From contig JADNRX010000167.1 of the NCBI GenBank assembly GCA_015501595.1, positions 49,243-113,242 on the forward strand: a stretch of 64,000 nucleotides of DNA, in the 5' to 3' direction. This document shows, in pieces, positions 38,170-49,143 of this stretch; position 1 is the stretch's first letter; every line of letters starts with the position of its first letter. This DNA comes from Hymenopellis radicata. Its lineage: Eukaryota; Basidiomycota; Agaricomycetes; Agaricales; Physalacriaceae. The notes beneath the pieces are model-generated. The model had not been told where the DNA came from, made no database searches, and saw nothing but the letters and a program-made list of their open reading frames with translations. Both the position numbers and the translations under genes were made by a program.

Positions 38170-39525
38170 TCAAGACGTATCATCCGCACTCTGGTCACTG
38201 GGGCAGCTCTGTCGATGCCGAGGTTTATGGTCCAGTTCCCGTAGGTGGATTTTAAGCCGCGTGAGCTGATCGGCATTGTATGGCAAAGGTTCGTTCATCG
38301 AATGCCCAGAAGAAAGATGGTGATGGTGATTCCGAGGAGATGGATGTGGTGAAGGTGATGAGGGAGTGGTGGGAGACGTATTCGCTGATGGTGTCGTTGT
38401 CGCATATATTAACAGGTCGAGCACGATGTGCGCTATACCTAGACATAGTGAGGAGGGACTTTCAGAACAGTTTAATAGAAGCTTACCATCCAAGTCCTCA
38501 ACATGGGTTTGAAACTTCTTTTCCCAATCACCATGTTGGCTGAGAAGAGTGCGTATTTCTTGTGCACTTTGCGCTTCGGATTCTTGGTGTAAGGGTGAAG
38601 ATGTCTCTAACGACAGTAGTAACGAGGCGACATATAAGCTCGCTAATGCCACAGTTACTGGAGGATACTCAATAGGAACTAGTGTTCGATGGCTGAAGCC
38701 CGTCAACGAAACGGTCGGTGTATAAAGCTAGAAACTTACCTGTCAACTGCAAGCCTCCAAGCCAACTTTGTGAGTTTCTTCTCAGCTGCGAAAGTATCAG
38801 AAGAGGGAAATAGTCCTAGACAGTCATACGAACCTCCTATGGCTCGTCCTATCTTTATTACATAGGGAAAGGCCATTTTCGAGGTAAAATTGAAACATAT
38901 GGTTTCCAGTAGGAGTCGCTCAACGGCAAGAAGGCGCTGGCGGTCGCGTTCAACCATCTGCAGGTCATGAGCATGCATCACATATGTTGTAGTCGTATTG
39001 ACCTACGGTTGGATCCATGGTGTCAACATCAACCTCTCCTGCTGGGTTCTTGGACTTTGCAACAAGGTCGGGATAGCGAAGGGCATACGACACCGCTAGC
39101 AGTTCACGGGGCTTCTTGAGTGTATCGTGCATCTTTGTGGAGACATACGCAGAGGCCAAAGCCACGTCCTGGACAAGAGTCAATAAAGAAGGACAGCAAA
39201 GAAGAATGAACTTGCATGATAATTGAAGTCTTTTCGCGGAAAGAAGAGATGGAAACGGTGGTAGAGACTCTGCGCGGTTGCTGTGGTCCTCCTTGGACTA
39301 TAAATTGTGAAAATCAGAGGCAATCTAGCAGAAAGACGCGTACAATCCAATTCTTGCGCCAAGTGCCTCTAGAAAGCTGCAAGCTTTTTGACGGATTTTG
39401 TCTTCCTGTGGACCGCGAAGCTGTCGCTGAGCAGAAAGTGTGTCGACCTCTTCTGGAGTAAAATAAGGCTTGTGGTACTTGGAAGTCGACGCCGGGATCT
39501 GAGACGGGGACTGAGCACGGTCCAT
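38170..39525 (-). CDS. CTK2: Ctk2-like cyclin of the RNA polymerase II CTD kinase complex
   Basis: Cyclin partner expected to activate the CTDK-I kinase that phosphorylates the RNA polymerase II tail. The first ATG in frame is 39525 (MDRAQSPSQIPASTSKYHKP). The cyclin box follows: PYFTPEEVDTLSAQRQL, KIRQKACSFLEALGARIG, TATAQSLYHRFHLFFPRKDF, DVALASAYVSTKMHDTLKKP and RQRLLAVERLLLETICFNF, the last block aligning with yeast Ctk2 (LRILESCSFDYR), then FPYVIKIGRAIG. The second cyclin fold is PPVTVALASLYVASLLLSL. The tail is Ser/Pro/His-rich (SPSPHPSPRNHHHHLSSGHS) and ends QSADDTS. About seven introns. The alternative assignment is another transcriptional cyclin (cyclin K/L type); the ICFNF and VIKIGR context favours Ctk2. 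Confidence 0.82.
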
Positions 39526-39581
39526 GTGAGGGTAAAGAGGACAGCCGATGTCGTCACCGCAGTGCTCTTTCCGCAACCATC

Positions 39582-40516
39582 ATGAACATCATCGCAAGTC
39601 GTTTCTCTGCATTCCTGCCTTTTTCTCAATCAAGACCAGGAAACCCTCTTTGGACGGACAGTCACCCCCGCCGAGCGCTTGCGCCAACACCAGCGGGCTC
39701 TCACAAAGGCGCAGCGAGAACTGGACCGCGAACGCAACAAGCTTGAACAGAGTGAGAAGAAGCTCGTCCAGGACATCAAGAAGAGTGCAAAGTCCGGCCA
39801 AATGGTAGTCATGTTGCCTTCACTCTGTACTCTTACCTACCTTTGCTGCTAGAACGCATGCAAGATAATGGCCAAAGACCTCGTCAGGACGCGGCGCTAT
39901 GTCCAAAAGTTCACCCAAATGCGTACCCAGCTTCAAGCCGTCTCGCTTCGAATACAAACTCTACGCAGCAACCAAGCAATGGCAGAGGCAATGAGAGGCG
40001 CCACACGTGTAACTAATGTCTATTGTTCCCTCGAGCTGTAATTCACACATTCTAGGCCATGGCATCCATGAACCGCGGTCTTAATCTCCCAGCTATCCAG
40101 AAGATCATGAATGAATTCGAAAAGGAGAGCTCAATGATGGACATGAAAGAGGAAATGATGTCCGATGCCGTCGACGATGTCATGGACGACGAGCTCGAGG
40201 ACGAGGAGGAGGAAGGCGACAAGATCCTCAAACAGGTTCTTGACGAGATAGGTGTGGATCTTGACCACCAGGTTCGTATTATCTACGTCTCTTTCGCGAC
40301 TTGTCCTGAACAACTATCACAGCTCAAAGATGCCCCAAGTGGTATTGCTGTACCACAAACACTTCCTGCAAGTCGGACACCAGTTGCACTTGGCGAGGCT
40401 GCTGCGGCTGGCCCTTCACGGCCGCTGACGATAAATCTGGTGGTGATGGGCCAAGTGGCGGCATGACCGACGAAGACGCGTTGCAAGCTCGCTTGGATGC
40501 CCTCAGACGAGGGTAA
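39582..40516 (+). CDS. VPS2: ESCRT-III subunit Vps2/Did4 (CHMP2), with a frame break near the C-terminus
   Basis: ESCRT-III subunit that works with Vps24 and Snf7 in endosomal membrane scission. Exon 1 is 12 bp (39582-39593, MNII). A 46-bp intron starting GCAAGT and ending CAG (39594-39639, GC-AG) joins it to ETLFGRTVTPAERLRQHQRA, the Vps2 start. Next come LDRERNKLEQSEKKLVQDIK, NACKIMAKDLVRTRRYVQKF and GLNLPAIQKIMNEFEKESS, then the acidic region and a C-terminal MIM1-type helix ALQARLDALRRG that recruits Vps4. Between GEAAAAGPS and ADDKSGGDG the frame changes by one missing base at about 40417-40421. Without it the protein would end at VVMGQVAA and lose the Vps4-binding helix. That may be a sequence error. 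Confidence 0.88.
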
Positions 40517-40618
40517 CGGCTGGACTTTTTACGATGACATCTAATAGATTTATGTACAACCTGAATACCTTTAATGCGAGCTGTTGGCGAGCTGAGAGGC
40601 GAAAGCAAAGTATATTGA

Positions 40619-42047
40619 CTACTTTCCACGAGTTGACATTCGTCGTGATTTACCCAATCGTTTTGAAGAATGGCGGCCACCTGCACCACTACTACCACCA
40701 CCGCCGCGACCTCCTCCACGGCCTCCTGCTCCACCGCGACCGCCTCCCCGACCTCCACCACGACCACCACGGAAAGAACCTTTTCGTGAACCAGGATCAA
40801 AGTTGTCAGTCGATTCACGAGTATTCTGCTTGTCGCGTCGACCAACACCACCGAATCCAAACTTTTTGTCCCGAGCTTGCCGAGAGGTTCCAGCTCCGCC
40901 TCCTCGTCCTCGTTTCGCAGGTCTGTCGCTAATAGCATCTTCGACAGCAATGTCGAAAGCATCGTCGTTTGCTTGAGGATTATCGAGGACATCCTTCCGT
41001 TCTACGCGTCAAGTCAGTCACAGCCAAAACGCAAGCAAGAGTAGAACATACTGCGTTTCAGCCCTTTCAGTCTCTCCTCCATATCCTTCTTCGACTGTTG
41101 TCTCTCCTTTAGCTTTTCCTGCTGCACCTGTTTTCCAAACTTCTTTCCTTCGCGCTCTTTCCGTTTTTCTTCACTCTTTTTTATACCTGCGCCTTCGTCC
41201 AACAGCCTCTGCCGAATCCTCTCCATGTGTGAATCGGATTTGACCATCTCCGCAAAATAGTCAGATGGCCGCGTAAAGGCAAATTTGTGTTTCGCGGCAA
41301 GCGCTTTCGCCGCGTTGGCACCGTGTAGTGCTTGCTTGTAGCTAGAGGACTGTCAGCACACATAATCAGCATCTTGCTTGAAAACCTTACAAGGCAAGTT
41401 CACGATTCAGGTCATCGTCAACGTCCACATCTATCGTTTTGGGATATGATACAACAAGCGTTTCTGTCCATGGCAGTGAAGGGTCGAGTTGGATGGTTTC
41501 GCGTATCCGGGAGAGCGCGGCCTGGAATGAGAAAAACTGTTAGCAAGCCAGCAAAGGGACAGATGGGGCGCATACATGATTGTCGATTTCAAGCTTTTGT
41601 CTGGGCACGGCATCGTTGTCGACAGAGTCAACATCGTCAAGAGCTATTGCTTCTTCGTCGTCGGGGTCAAGGTCCTCCTCATCCTCTTCAGCGTCAGAAT
41701 CGCCTTCTCCGAGGTCCTCCTCATCGTTTGCGCTGTCGTCACCATCGTCTTCGTCGCTCAAAGCAGCCTCCATTCCTCTTCATCCGACTGTCCATCCTCA
41801 CTGCCTCCCATCAACTCAGAATCATCGCTGTCTCCATCGGGCAGCTGCGCCAGATCGAAATCGTCGAGCGCGTCGTCCCCAAGCGCCTTCATGAGTCTAT
41901 CCATACCCTCCTCGTTGACGCCGCCGTTGTCAGAGTCGAATCTGAGCCATTTTCAGAATCGTCCACAGGTTCTTCGGCGGGTTTTGGCTTTTCCGCGACA
42001 GCAGCTTTCTTTGGTGAGCCAGACTTTTTGCTTTTACCAGCCGGCAT
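40619..42047 (-). CDS. EBP2: rRNA-processing protein EBP2
   Basis: Nucleolar factor for 60S subunit assembly. The ATG at 42047 opens MPAGKSKKSGSPKKAAVAEK. Long acidic segments follow (EDLGEGDSDAEEDEEDLDPD), then the conserved Ebp2 domain: ALSRIRETIQLDPSLPWTET, RELAFYKQALHGANAAKALA, KFAFTRPSDYFAEMVKSDSH and HMERIRQRLLDEGAGIKKSE, then KRKEREGKKFGKQVQQEKLK. The C-terminus is a glycine/arginine-rich RGG tail (GSFRGGRGGGRGGGRGGAGG) ending RRMSTRGK; such tails bind RNA and are frequent on nucleolar proteins. Three or four introns. Convergent with VPS2 (102 bp between stops). Confidence 0.93.
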
Positions 42048-42179
42048 TGGAGAGGAAACGAAATAAAGTCGACGGACATAACGGCGATACTGCAAAAATT
42101 CCATCACCGTGCCGGTCAAACACGCACAACTTTTCTCACAGCCACGATCTGACTGGCGATCGTATGCCGCATAAAAAAG

Positions 42180-44884
42180 CTATATCTTCAACGCTACTAC
42201 CGCACGCGCCTCCTGTGGCAACAGCTTCCATGAAATACCTGAACCGTTATAAAACTCCTCCGCATCCTCCTCCTGCGAAGATATGTTACACCACGTCCAT
42301 AGTCAGGAACGAGAATACGTACCGGGTCCAAGTTCAATAGTGTAGACATCTGCTGTAGACGAGTGAACTTTTCTCGCGCATCACCAAAAGCGGTTTGTGA
42401 GGATAGATAAGTCGTAATAGCTCGCAAGTCTCTATCAAAGCGCATAGCGCCAAGCTTTCTCAGAGTCAGCTTCAATCGGGTCCTTGTATGACCCAGACTG
42501 ACCTCTGTAAACTTGAACCCCATCATGAATTTCTCCCAAGGTCTTAAAATGACTTGAAGAGTAAGTCCAAAGAACATTCGATAGTTCTGCTCTGTGAACG
42601 AGTCCTGTCGGGTAGTCAGACGTATGTCCAAGACTTCAGTGCATGAAGGTTACCTTATAGCCATCCATGAAGTTTTCCCACATCTTTATAAACCTCTTCC
42701 GTATGATGTCCTGGTAATCCGCCGAGTGGTAAGAGTCATCGTCAAGGACGTATGTCACGTCTTTGTAGATATCGGGAACGAGATTGCGCAACTTGGGGCG
42801 CATGAGCTGGTTGAACAACTGCTCTATACTGACCTAGGATTCAAATGAGATTGTTGACACCATACTTGCAATGTCGCACCGTACCCTCAGCGTTGATTCC
42901 AATTTGGAAGACAATGTCGCAAATGATGCTAACTGTTCTTTGATCACCACCTGGTCGTCCTCCGAAAAATGTTGAGCAATTGTAGGATTTGCAACAAGAT
43001 CGCGGGTCAGGCGTTCGACGTGTCCTGACGACACGTCGAGATCATTCAATAAAGTCTGGTAGGATTCTTCAGCGTTCAGAACAGGTGAATACAAGGTATA
43101 ACCTTACGATAAATGCAAGACGGTTCTCTCTTTCCACCTTGTCGCCTTTTCCAGCTCCTCCAGCGCCAGCAACACGGTAGACATCGTCTAGCTTCTTCTT
43201 GATGACACCGACATAGTCCCGCTCCATGACCTCTCGCAGCTGCTGAAGCGTTCTATCCACGGCCGTAGCGGATCCAGTCGAGAGTAAGCGCAAGAGCACC
43301 ACTTTCAAGACGTAGAACACATCGTCTGGGGTTGTGGTGCTGATAGGTGACTGGGTGAAATCGGTATTCGACAGGCGATGAGCCTAGTAGACGGTCAGCT
43401 TTGTACCGGGTGGTTGAGAAAATGCCTTGCCTTGTCAACAACAGTTCTCGTATACCATATCTCCATCGGAATGTAATATGTTGTCAACAATTGCTCGAAT
43501 AAACTATGCGATTGCGTAGACTCCATAGAAAATTTTGGCTGAGCCTCAGCAGTGGCTTCATCATCAGAGCCCTTTCAATCCAAATGAAAAGACGGTACCT
43601 TTACAAGGAAGAGGAATCATACGTACCGATACACTTTCGTAGAGAAACTTGCGAAAAAGGTTCCACCTTCCAGCCATACCGGCTACTTCGACGAGAGCCT
43701 TGTCAATCTCGCGCGGATCCACCACGTCCTCGTCTGTATTTTGCTTGCGCGTTGCAGAGTGAAATAACGGTACTGGAGGATTATTCGTGGTATCAGAGAG
43801 CTAACTGATGTTGAATGAATGGCACAAGGACAATGAAGAAACATACCTTGCGTTTCATAGATCTTTCTTCCTCCCAGCTGTCAAGCAATCCCTTTACCAC
43901 GCGATCACATTCGTCGAGTAATTTCTTCACAACGCTGTTCATCTTACCAGCGCCGTAGTACTTTTCTACCACTGGTTGGTGCTGATCAACTATGATTGCG
44001 ATGCTCTCAAACAGGGCAGTTAATGCAGTTGTAAAATACATGGGAGATGATGCTATATAGATGTCAGTAAAGGACGTGTGCTGGCCACTGACACTAACTT
44101 TTGGCGGAAGCCGGTGCTCGTACTCTGACAAGATCGACGACAAATGACGCATAAGCCTGAAGACCCTCCTCTTCCCAGCCTATTGAAGGGAAGAGTTTGA
44201 AGAAGCGACTGGTAGCTGCCGAGTCTCGCGAACGAGATGCCTCCTCAAAGTTACGTTGAAATACTGAAAGGAGATGCTCGCGCGCAGCTTGTAGTGTTTG
44301 GGCCGGAGGTAGATGACTTTCAGACGTAGGCTAACAATAATCAAGAGCTGAAATATACAGCAAATGACTCCGACACGTACCACTGCGAATTCAGCGAATG
44401 GCCCGGATATGACCTCGGACGGCAGTGACATGACGCGTGCACAGTGTCTCGAAGCAGATTCCCAGTCCTTTGTTTCGATGGACGCCTGTAGCGCAGAGAG
44501 AGAGGACTGTCGGAAATCAGAGACTATATTTCAATGACAGGAACGACGGAGACAAACTCGGAGCTCGATAACTTGGCCGACACGGTCGCCGGATTCGCGG
44601 ATTCGCCTCATCTCCTCGTCTAGCGAGCGGACACGGAGGCCGACGCGGTCCGCTGTCTTTGCAGTCGCGTCGACGTTGTGTTGGAGAGCGGATGCATGTT
44701 CGTGAAGGTCGTTGAGACTGGGCAATAGCGATGAGAGTCGGTCGAGGGAGACGATGATGGGCTGGCGGTCGGAAAGGAGGTCACCAAGGGTGTTCTCGAG
44801 CTGCGTGTGTTCAGCCTGTAGCGCTGACAGAGCCGACAGAATGTCCGCCAAATTCGTGAGCTTTCTTGGATCTGCACGAGCCAT
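42180..44884 (-). CDS. COG4: Conserved oligomeric Golgi complex subunit 4
   Basis: Subunit of the COG tether that guides retrograde vesicles within the Golgi. The ATG at 44884 starts MARADPRKLTNLADILSALS, an N-terminal coiled coil. Then LLSDRQPIIVSLDRLSSLLP and the region around SIETKDWESASRHCARVMSL (the Cog4 alpha-helical repeat), AITALFESIAIIVDQHQPVV-like sequence with EKYYGAGKMNSVVKKLLDEC near 43930, and in the C-terminal half SVLKVVLLRLLSTG-like helices, LGAMRFDRDLRAITTYLSS and REKFTRLQQMSTLLNLDP, the Cog4 signature. The final exon reads FYNGSGISWKLLPQEARAVV, ending ALKI. Around ten introns. The left end of a MULE element lies 47-55 bp upstream of the start codon. Confidence 0.9.
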
Positions 44885-44931
44885 TCGCAAGAGGCAGTCT
44901 GCTTAGTCATCATTGTCCTCAACCACCTTCA

Positions 44932-44939
44932 CTCTGAAT
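44932..44939. repeat. Target-site duplication, left copy
   Basis: CTCTGAAT, identical to 48281-48288. It immediately flanks the left terminal inverted repeat. Eight bases falls at the low end of the 8-11 bp usual for Mutator-like elements. Confidence 0.8.
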
Positions 44940-44987
44940 AAAAGCCCTAGTGCATCCCCTCCCCCGCCAACAGCACGTGATGTGAAA
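44940..44987 (+). repeat. Left terminal inverted repeat of the MULE
   Basis: Matches the reverse complement of 48233-48280. The inner 37 bp (44951-44987) differ at two positions; the outer 11 bp match at six. It contains CACGTGATGTGAAA at its inner edge. Confidence 0.85.
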
Positions 44988-45211
44988 CCGGCCAGTAATA
45001 AGTCCGAGCCGGAATCCGTGTCATTTGTCAAGTCTGTGCCGACTTCGTGCCGACAGTTGTACGGAGCCAGCACGAGGCCCGTGCTACTTGACTGCATATA
45101 TATACAATAAACGATGTTTTATAGTACGCTCTACAGTACTGGAGCGAAAGAAGATCTACGAGAACAAACATATTCACATGTCATGCATCATACCATCAAA
45201 ACATTCCGAGA

Positions 45212-48130
45212 TCACTCAGGTGCAGGTCTGGGCCGGAAAAACATCGCCTTTGATGTTGACGCCTCCCACGTTGACGGCGACCCCTCCGTTCCCGAGCGAA
45301 AACGACTTTCCCGGCTTTTGCAGCTCTCTGCTAAACGAAAAAGTCGACCCCCTTCCCGTTCCACACTATCCAACGTCCTCTGATCGCAAAACTGCGTCTG
45401 ATACTCCAATGTGTCCGCAAATTCCCGTAGTAGTGTAACCCGCGATGACATCTGCTCTCGAAATGTCGCTCGACTGGCAGTAAACGCCATCACATCTTCG
45501 TCGCCTGAGTCACTATCAGAGTCCTCGCGAAGCGTGCCACGAATCTGGCCGAATGTTTCTGTGATTTTGATGGAGGTCGGTGATTGATTCAGCGGAAGAA
45601 GCGAAGGGTGCGACCAAAATGGTGGAACTCGGTTGCGCCGCACTTCAAGGAAGAAGATGGGCGGCACGGGATGGACAGCTTGGACGAGATGCTTACACAC
45701 TAGAAAGCGGCTACCATGAAGGTATGGACATGTGCACACCCATTTCTCTGTGTCTGGCTGATACTTCTCATTCATCGGCAGCGTCAACGGAGTAGTCTCA
45801 CACCGCCGCCATTCCTTCTTAAATGCCTTTCGCCAGGATGCCAGCTCGCGGTATCGGCCAATTGGATTTATCAAGACATCGAGTCTGCGATAGTAATTTG
45901 GCGCGAGCTTGGTGACGAGGATCCAAATGAGGAGGTCAACTCTTGGCATGGCGAAATGATGAAGAAAGTCTTCCTTGATGCGTCGCCAGCTTACAACTAG
46001 GTGAGTCTGGTGTTAAATGATCTAAAACGAAACACTGACTGGCTCTCCAAGATCATCGTCGTCTTCAATATTGCAATCATTTCAGGACATGTTGACCGTG
46101 CCCAGAGCTCCCAACGACCTGGTCTATACCAATTCTCCCACAGATATGCCCAAACCTCTCGGAGGTCCCTCTCAACGCAATAAGCATACATCATCCGTAC
46201 TGCCCATTCATATATGGCAGCTGTTGACGGATGCGCTTCACCAGGGATGAACGGGTGTGCACAGTAATGGCGCTCTATCAGTCCAGCGATCTCAGTACGG
46301 TATTCCTTAGGACAGAAGGTTCGCTTCGAATTTTTGGCCTTCGGAGGAAGGGCAGTGGACTGATTGCACACAGGTGATGGATGCGGCGTAACGCTGGGTT
46401 CCTCCAGCCGTCCTTCGTCGCTGCTCACTTGCACATTTCCCTTCTCCGCTGTGCTAGAAATAGCCGGCAGCTTGATCTTCAGCGCCCATGGGCGCGTAAC
46501 ATCCAGATCTGACTCGCGTGGCATTGCATCTGGGTCTGGCCCTCCTTCTCGCTCACTTGCGTCGGCATCCCCAGGTGGTACGAATTCGGGGTCAATGAAG
46601 GGAAAACACATGTGGGCGGCTTTAGCTCGGTACGGTGTTGTCGATAACTTCTCGTTTGCCAATCGCTGACCAACCGCACGGTTCAGATGCCACCAGCAGA
46701 TGAGGATCTTTGCCAGAGACCAAACCCGTTTGGCCATGCCAATCTCGGCCATGTCTTTGTCGAGATGGACGAACTGTGGAATTATACCATATCGATCCCG
46801 AAGGATCGTCGCCCAAGCTTCCAGCGCTGAAGTCCGCTTGCCCTGTTCGACTGCCGTGGCGGTCGTGAGCAAGCAGTATGCCAACGGAAAGCCGGCGTTA
46901 TCGTGTTCGCCCATGATGCTATACAACTCGAGGTGCCCTTTGTTTGTATTATCTAAACCAGTGTCGATGCTAACTTCATCTTAAAGAACGAATTAACTCA
47001 CAAGTTGCATCCATTCCAATCTCTACAACCTTTCCCCTCAGTGAATGCAGAATCCGCTTCATACCGAAGCATATCTGTTCTACACCATCCGGTGGCCGAA
47101 TCTCGCTAAAGTAATCGACGTCGTCACCAAGTTCCTGCAAGAGTATCCGGCCAGATTCCATCTGGTCACCCGCTCGCTTCCACAATGTCTCGCTCATTGT
47201 GGACCACGCCCGATGTACTTGTGCTGCCGAGACATGAGGATATTTCTCGCGAATGCCGGCTGCTAGAACACTGGGTGTCGAGAAGTCCATATGGGTGCGT
47301 ATCATGTCTAGGGCACCCTCGGGCATCGAGACGTCGTAGTACGCGATGTGTTGGACCTCGTGGACGAGCCTCAAGGAGATGGTCATGTCACCAGCACCAT
47401 CCGATCGACAAGTGATGTTTAACCGGCTATTGCACGGAAAACGTTTCATTCCAACATTTTGCCGTCGTTTCGCATCCGCTTTGGTGCTCAGATGGGGTTT
47501 CTGCTTCCGCGACACGTCTTGACAGCACCAGTAACGCGTCTTGCGATGGCACTGGGAAGATTTATGATCACGTACACTGAACAGGTGAGGTGGTGGCGAA
47601 ATTAGGTCAAGCTTGAACTTACAAGAAACGGTAGCCGGTGACCTTCCAGATTTCATTTGCCAGCATTCGAACACGTTCTTTCATCGACACTATTGGATCT
47701 ACAGCCATCGTGTAGCATCCGTAGAAATGGATCCTGTTTTTTTCCTTGAACAAGTCGCGTATTGCGCACACCATGCTATCTCCGCCATCATATGTTTCCG
47801 GTGCAGTCTAGGATCAGGTTAGCACTAACTTTGGCACTCCCTGAAATCACATACTTTGTATTCAGAACCATTATCCCCGCCATCTGAGTCGTCATCACTG
47901 TCCTCCATCCTTCTGTCTCCGCGGCTGGCATCACTTGGCCCTGCTACAGGCGCACTGGGTGCTGGACGTCGCTCCTCCTCCTCATTTTTATCGCGCTTGC
48001 GCTTCTTGTACCGAAGGTTACTGGCTTGACAGACGGCGCACTGCCGTAAGACCCAGTCGTCGGGAAGAACGTTCTTGCATTTATTTCGAGAGCATCGTCG
48101 AGGCACGTCCTCGCATGGGGGATTTTCCAT
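45212..48130 (-). CDS. MULE-domain transposase with SWIM zinc finger
   Basis: DDE-type transposase expected to cut and paste the surrounding element. The ATG at 48130 gives MENPPCEDVPRRCSRNKCKN, an N-terminal CxxxxC...CxxC zinc-binding motif, then a basic KKRKRDKNEEEE stretch. After three introns comes the DNA-binding region (HVSAAQVHRAWSTMSETLWK) and the catalytic core: first Asp in EIGMDATYNTN (split by an intron near 46990), GFPLAYCLL, second Asp in FVHLDKDMAEIG, and ICWWHLNRAV. An acidic insert of about 100 residues follows, then IYEWAVRMMYAYC with the likely catalytic Glu. RVDLLIWILVTKLAPNYYRR leads to the SWIM motif (WVCTCP...FLVCKHLVQAV). It ends FFRPRPAPE. All joins can be read in frame, so the gene looks functional, roughly 850-880 residues. 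Confidence 0.85.
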
Positions 48131-48232
48131 AGAAAGTGCCGTAAATATTTAGCGAGGAGCGCGCGTATAAAGTAGACAGGAATAATCAACTTGAACGAAC
48201 GCCAACCGCGGCGGTAACTACTTTGGGACTAT

Positions 48233-48280
48233 TTTCACATCACGTGTTGATGGCGGGGGAGGGGATGCAGTGGGAATTAT
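48233..48280 (-). repeat. Right terminal inverted repeat of the MULE
   Basis: Inverted partner of 44940-44987. It lies 103 bp upstream of the transposase start codon, so it probably forms part of the transposase promoter. Confidence 0.85.
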
Positions 48281-48288
48281 CTCTGAAT
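48281..48288. repeat. Target-site duplication, right copy
   Basis: CTCTGAAT, identical to 44932-44939, directly adjoining the right terminal inverted repeat. Confidence 0.8.
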
Positions 48289-49143
48289 TCTGGGACTACT
48301 ACTCTGGCCACACTGGACCATTGGCCGTTCAAGAATCTTGTCAATTACCGTCTTGATAAACCCAGTCTTCCAACTCTTCTTGTTCGCTAAATCTCACCAT
48401 GAGATGTACTTTAAATTCCCCCGTCTGCTCCAGCATATCTACGCCGCAATGCCGTGTTCCATTCCTATCGGCAACGAAGAGAATATTACTGGTGCACTGT
48501 TTATGAAGCTTTTCCTCTAGGTTAGCATTGCTCGCAGCTTGAATTTGTTGAGGAAGACAGGGGTGAGGCTATGTGTTCATCAACAGTGGAAGAGAACAGG
48601 TTGTTGAAGAACTGACAGTGAAGAAAAGGCCATTGATACAGATGCTCTCTTCGTCTTGCCATGCGTTGCTGATTTGCCTAGGTCTATCTATCACTGAGAC
48701 GCGCCTAACAGACTCTGACTGATGTTTACAGGCAGTCTGATGTCGGGGCATACAAGGCGTGGTTATAGCGTTGCTCTTCAGTTTTCCATAGTGCTAGACA
48801 ACAAGCTTACACTGTAGCTGTTGATTCTTGTAGGTCCCTCTGCGGGCGCGAAAGGAGACGCTCAGATTATCCGGGCACGCCGATTGCTCCTTTGCGCGGG
48901 ATGTTGAAACAGTTTATGTCCACTTTATGTCCACAAATGAGTACATTTCAGCATGGTTCCCATCTTCTGCGCATGGTGAGCTCCTAGGATCTGAAGCCAG
49001 AGCGCCGTCCGATGGCGACAGGGAACTGTGGGTGGTAACCACGAGACCCGTCAATTGTTCGGCTTCGATGTCCAAAAATAACCATTCCCGTCTTGTCCTC
49101 ATACCACCACTATCTCCGCAAAAATTTCGTTCTTCAACGCATA
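48289..49143. other. Intergenic interval right of the MULE
   Basis: About 850 bp. Short frames only, no recognisable protein or RNA. Before the insertion this DNA adjoined the COG4 5' end, so its left part may contain displaced COG4 promoter sequence. Its right part should hold the promoter of the secreted protein. Confidence 0.4.

Larger units (their letters stand above)
44940..48280 (-). mobile_element. Mutator-like (MULE) DNA transposon, apparently complete
   Basis: A 3,341-bp element bounded by inverted repeats and an 8-bp direct repeat of target DNA. The outer 48 bp of each end are inverted copies of one another: 41 of 48 positions match, and 35 of 37 match from TGCATCCCC inward to GTGATGTGAAA. 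The only gene inside is a MULE-domain transposase on the minus strand. Repeats this close together, intact exons and an exact duplication argue for a recent insertion. The ends contain CACGTG. I found no second copy of these ends elsewhere in the window. Confidence 0.85.

Noticed and set aside
44903..45110. Short frames on both strands in the left end of the MULE
   Set aside because: They overlap the inverted repeat and have no ATG-led conserved content; non-coding 3' end of the element is the simpler explanation.
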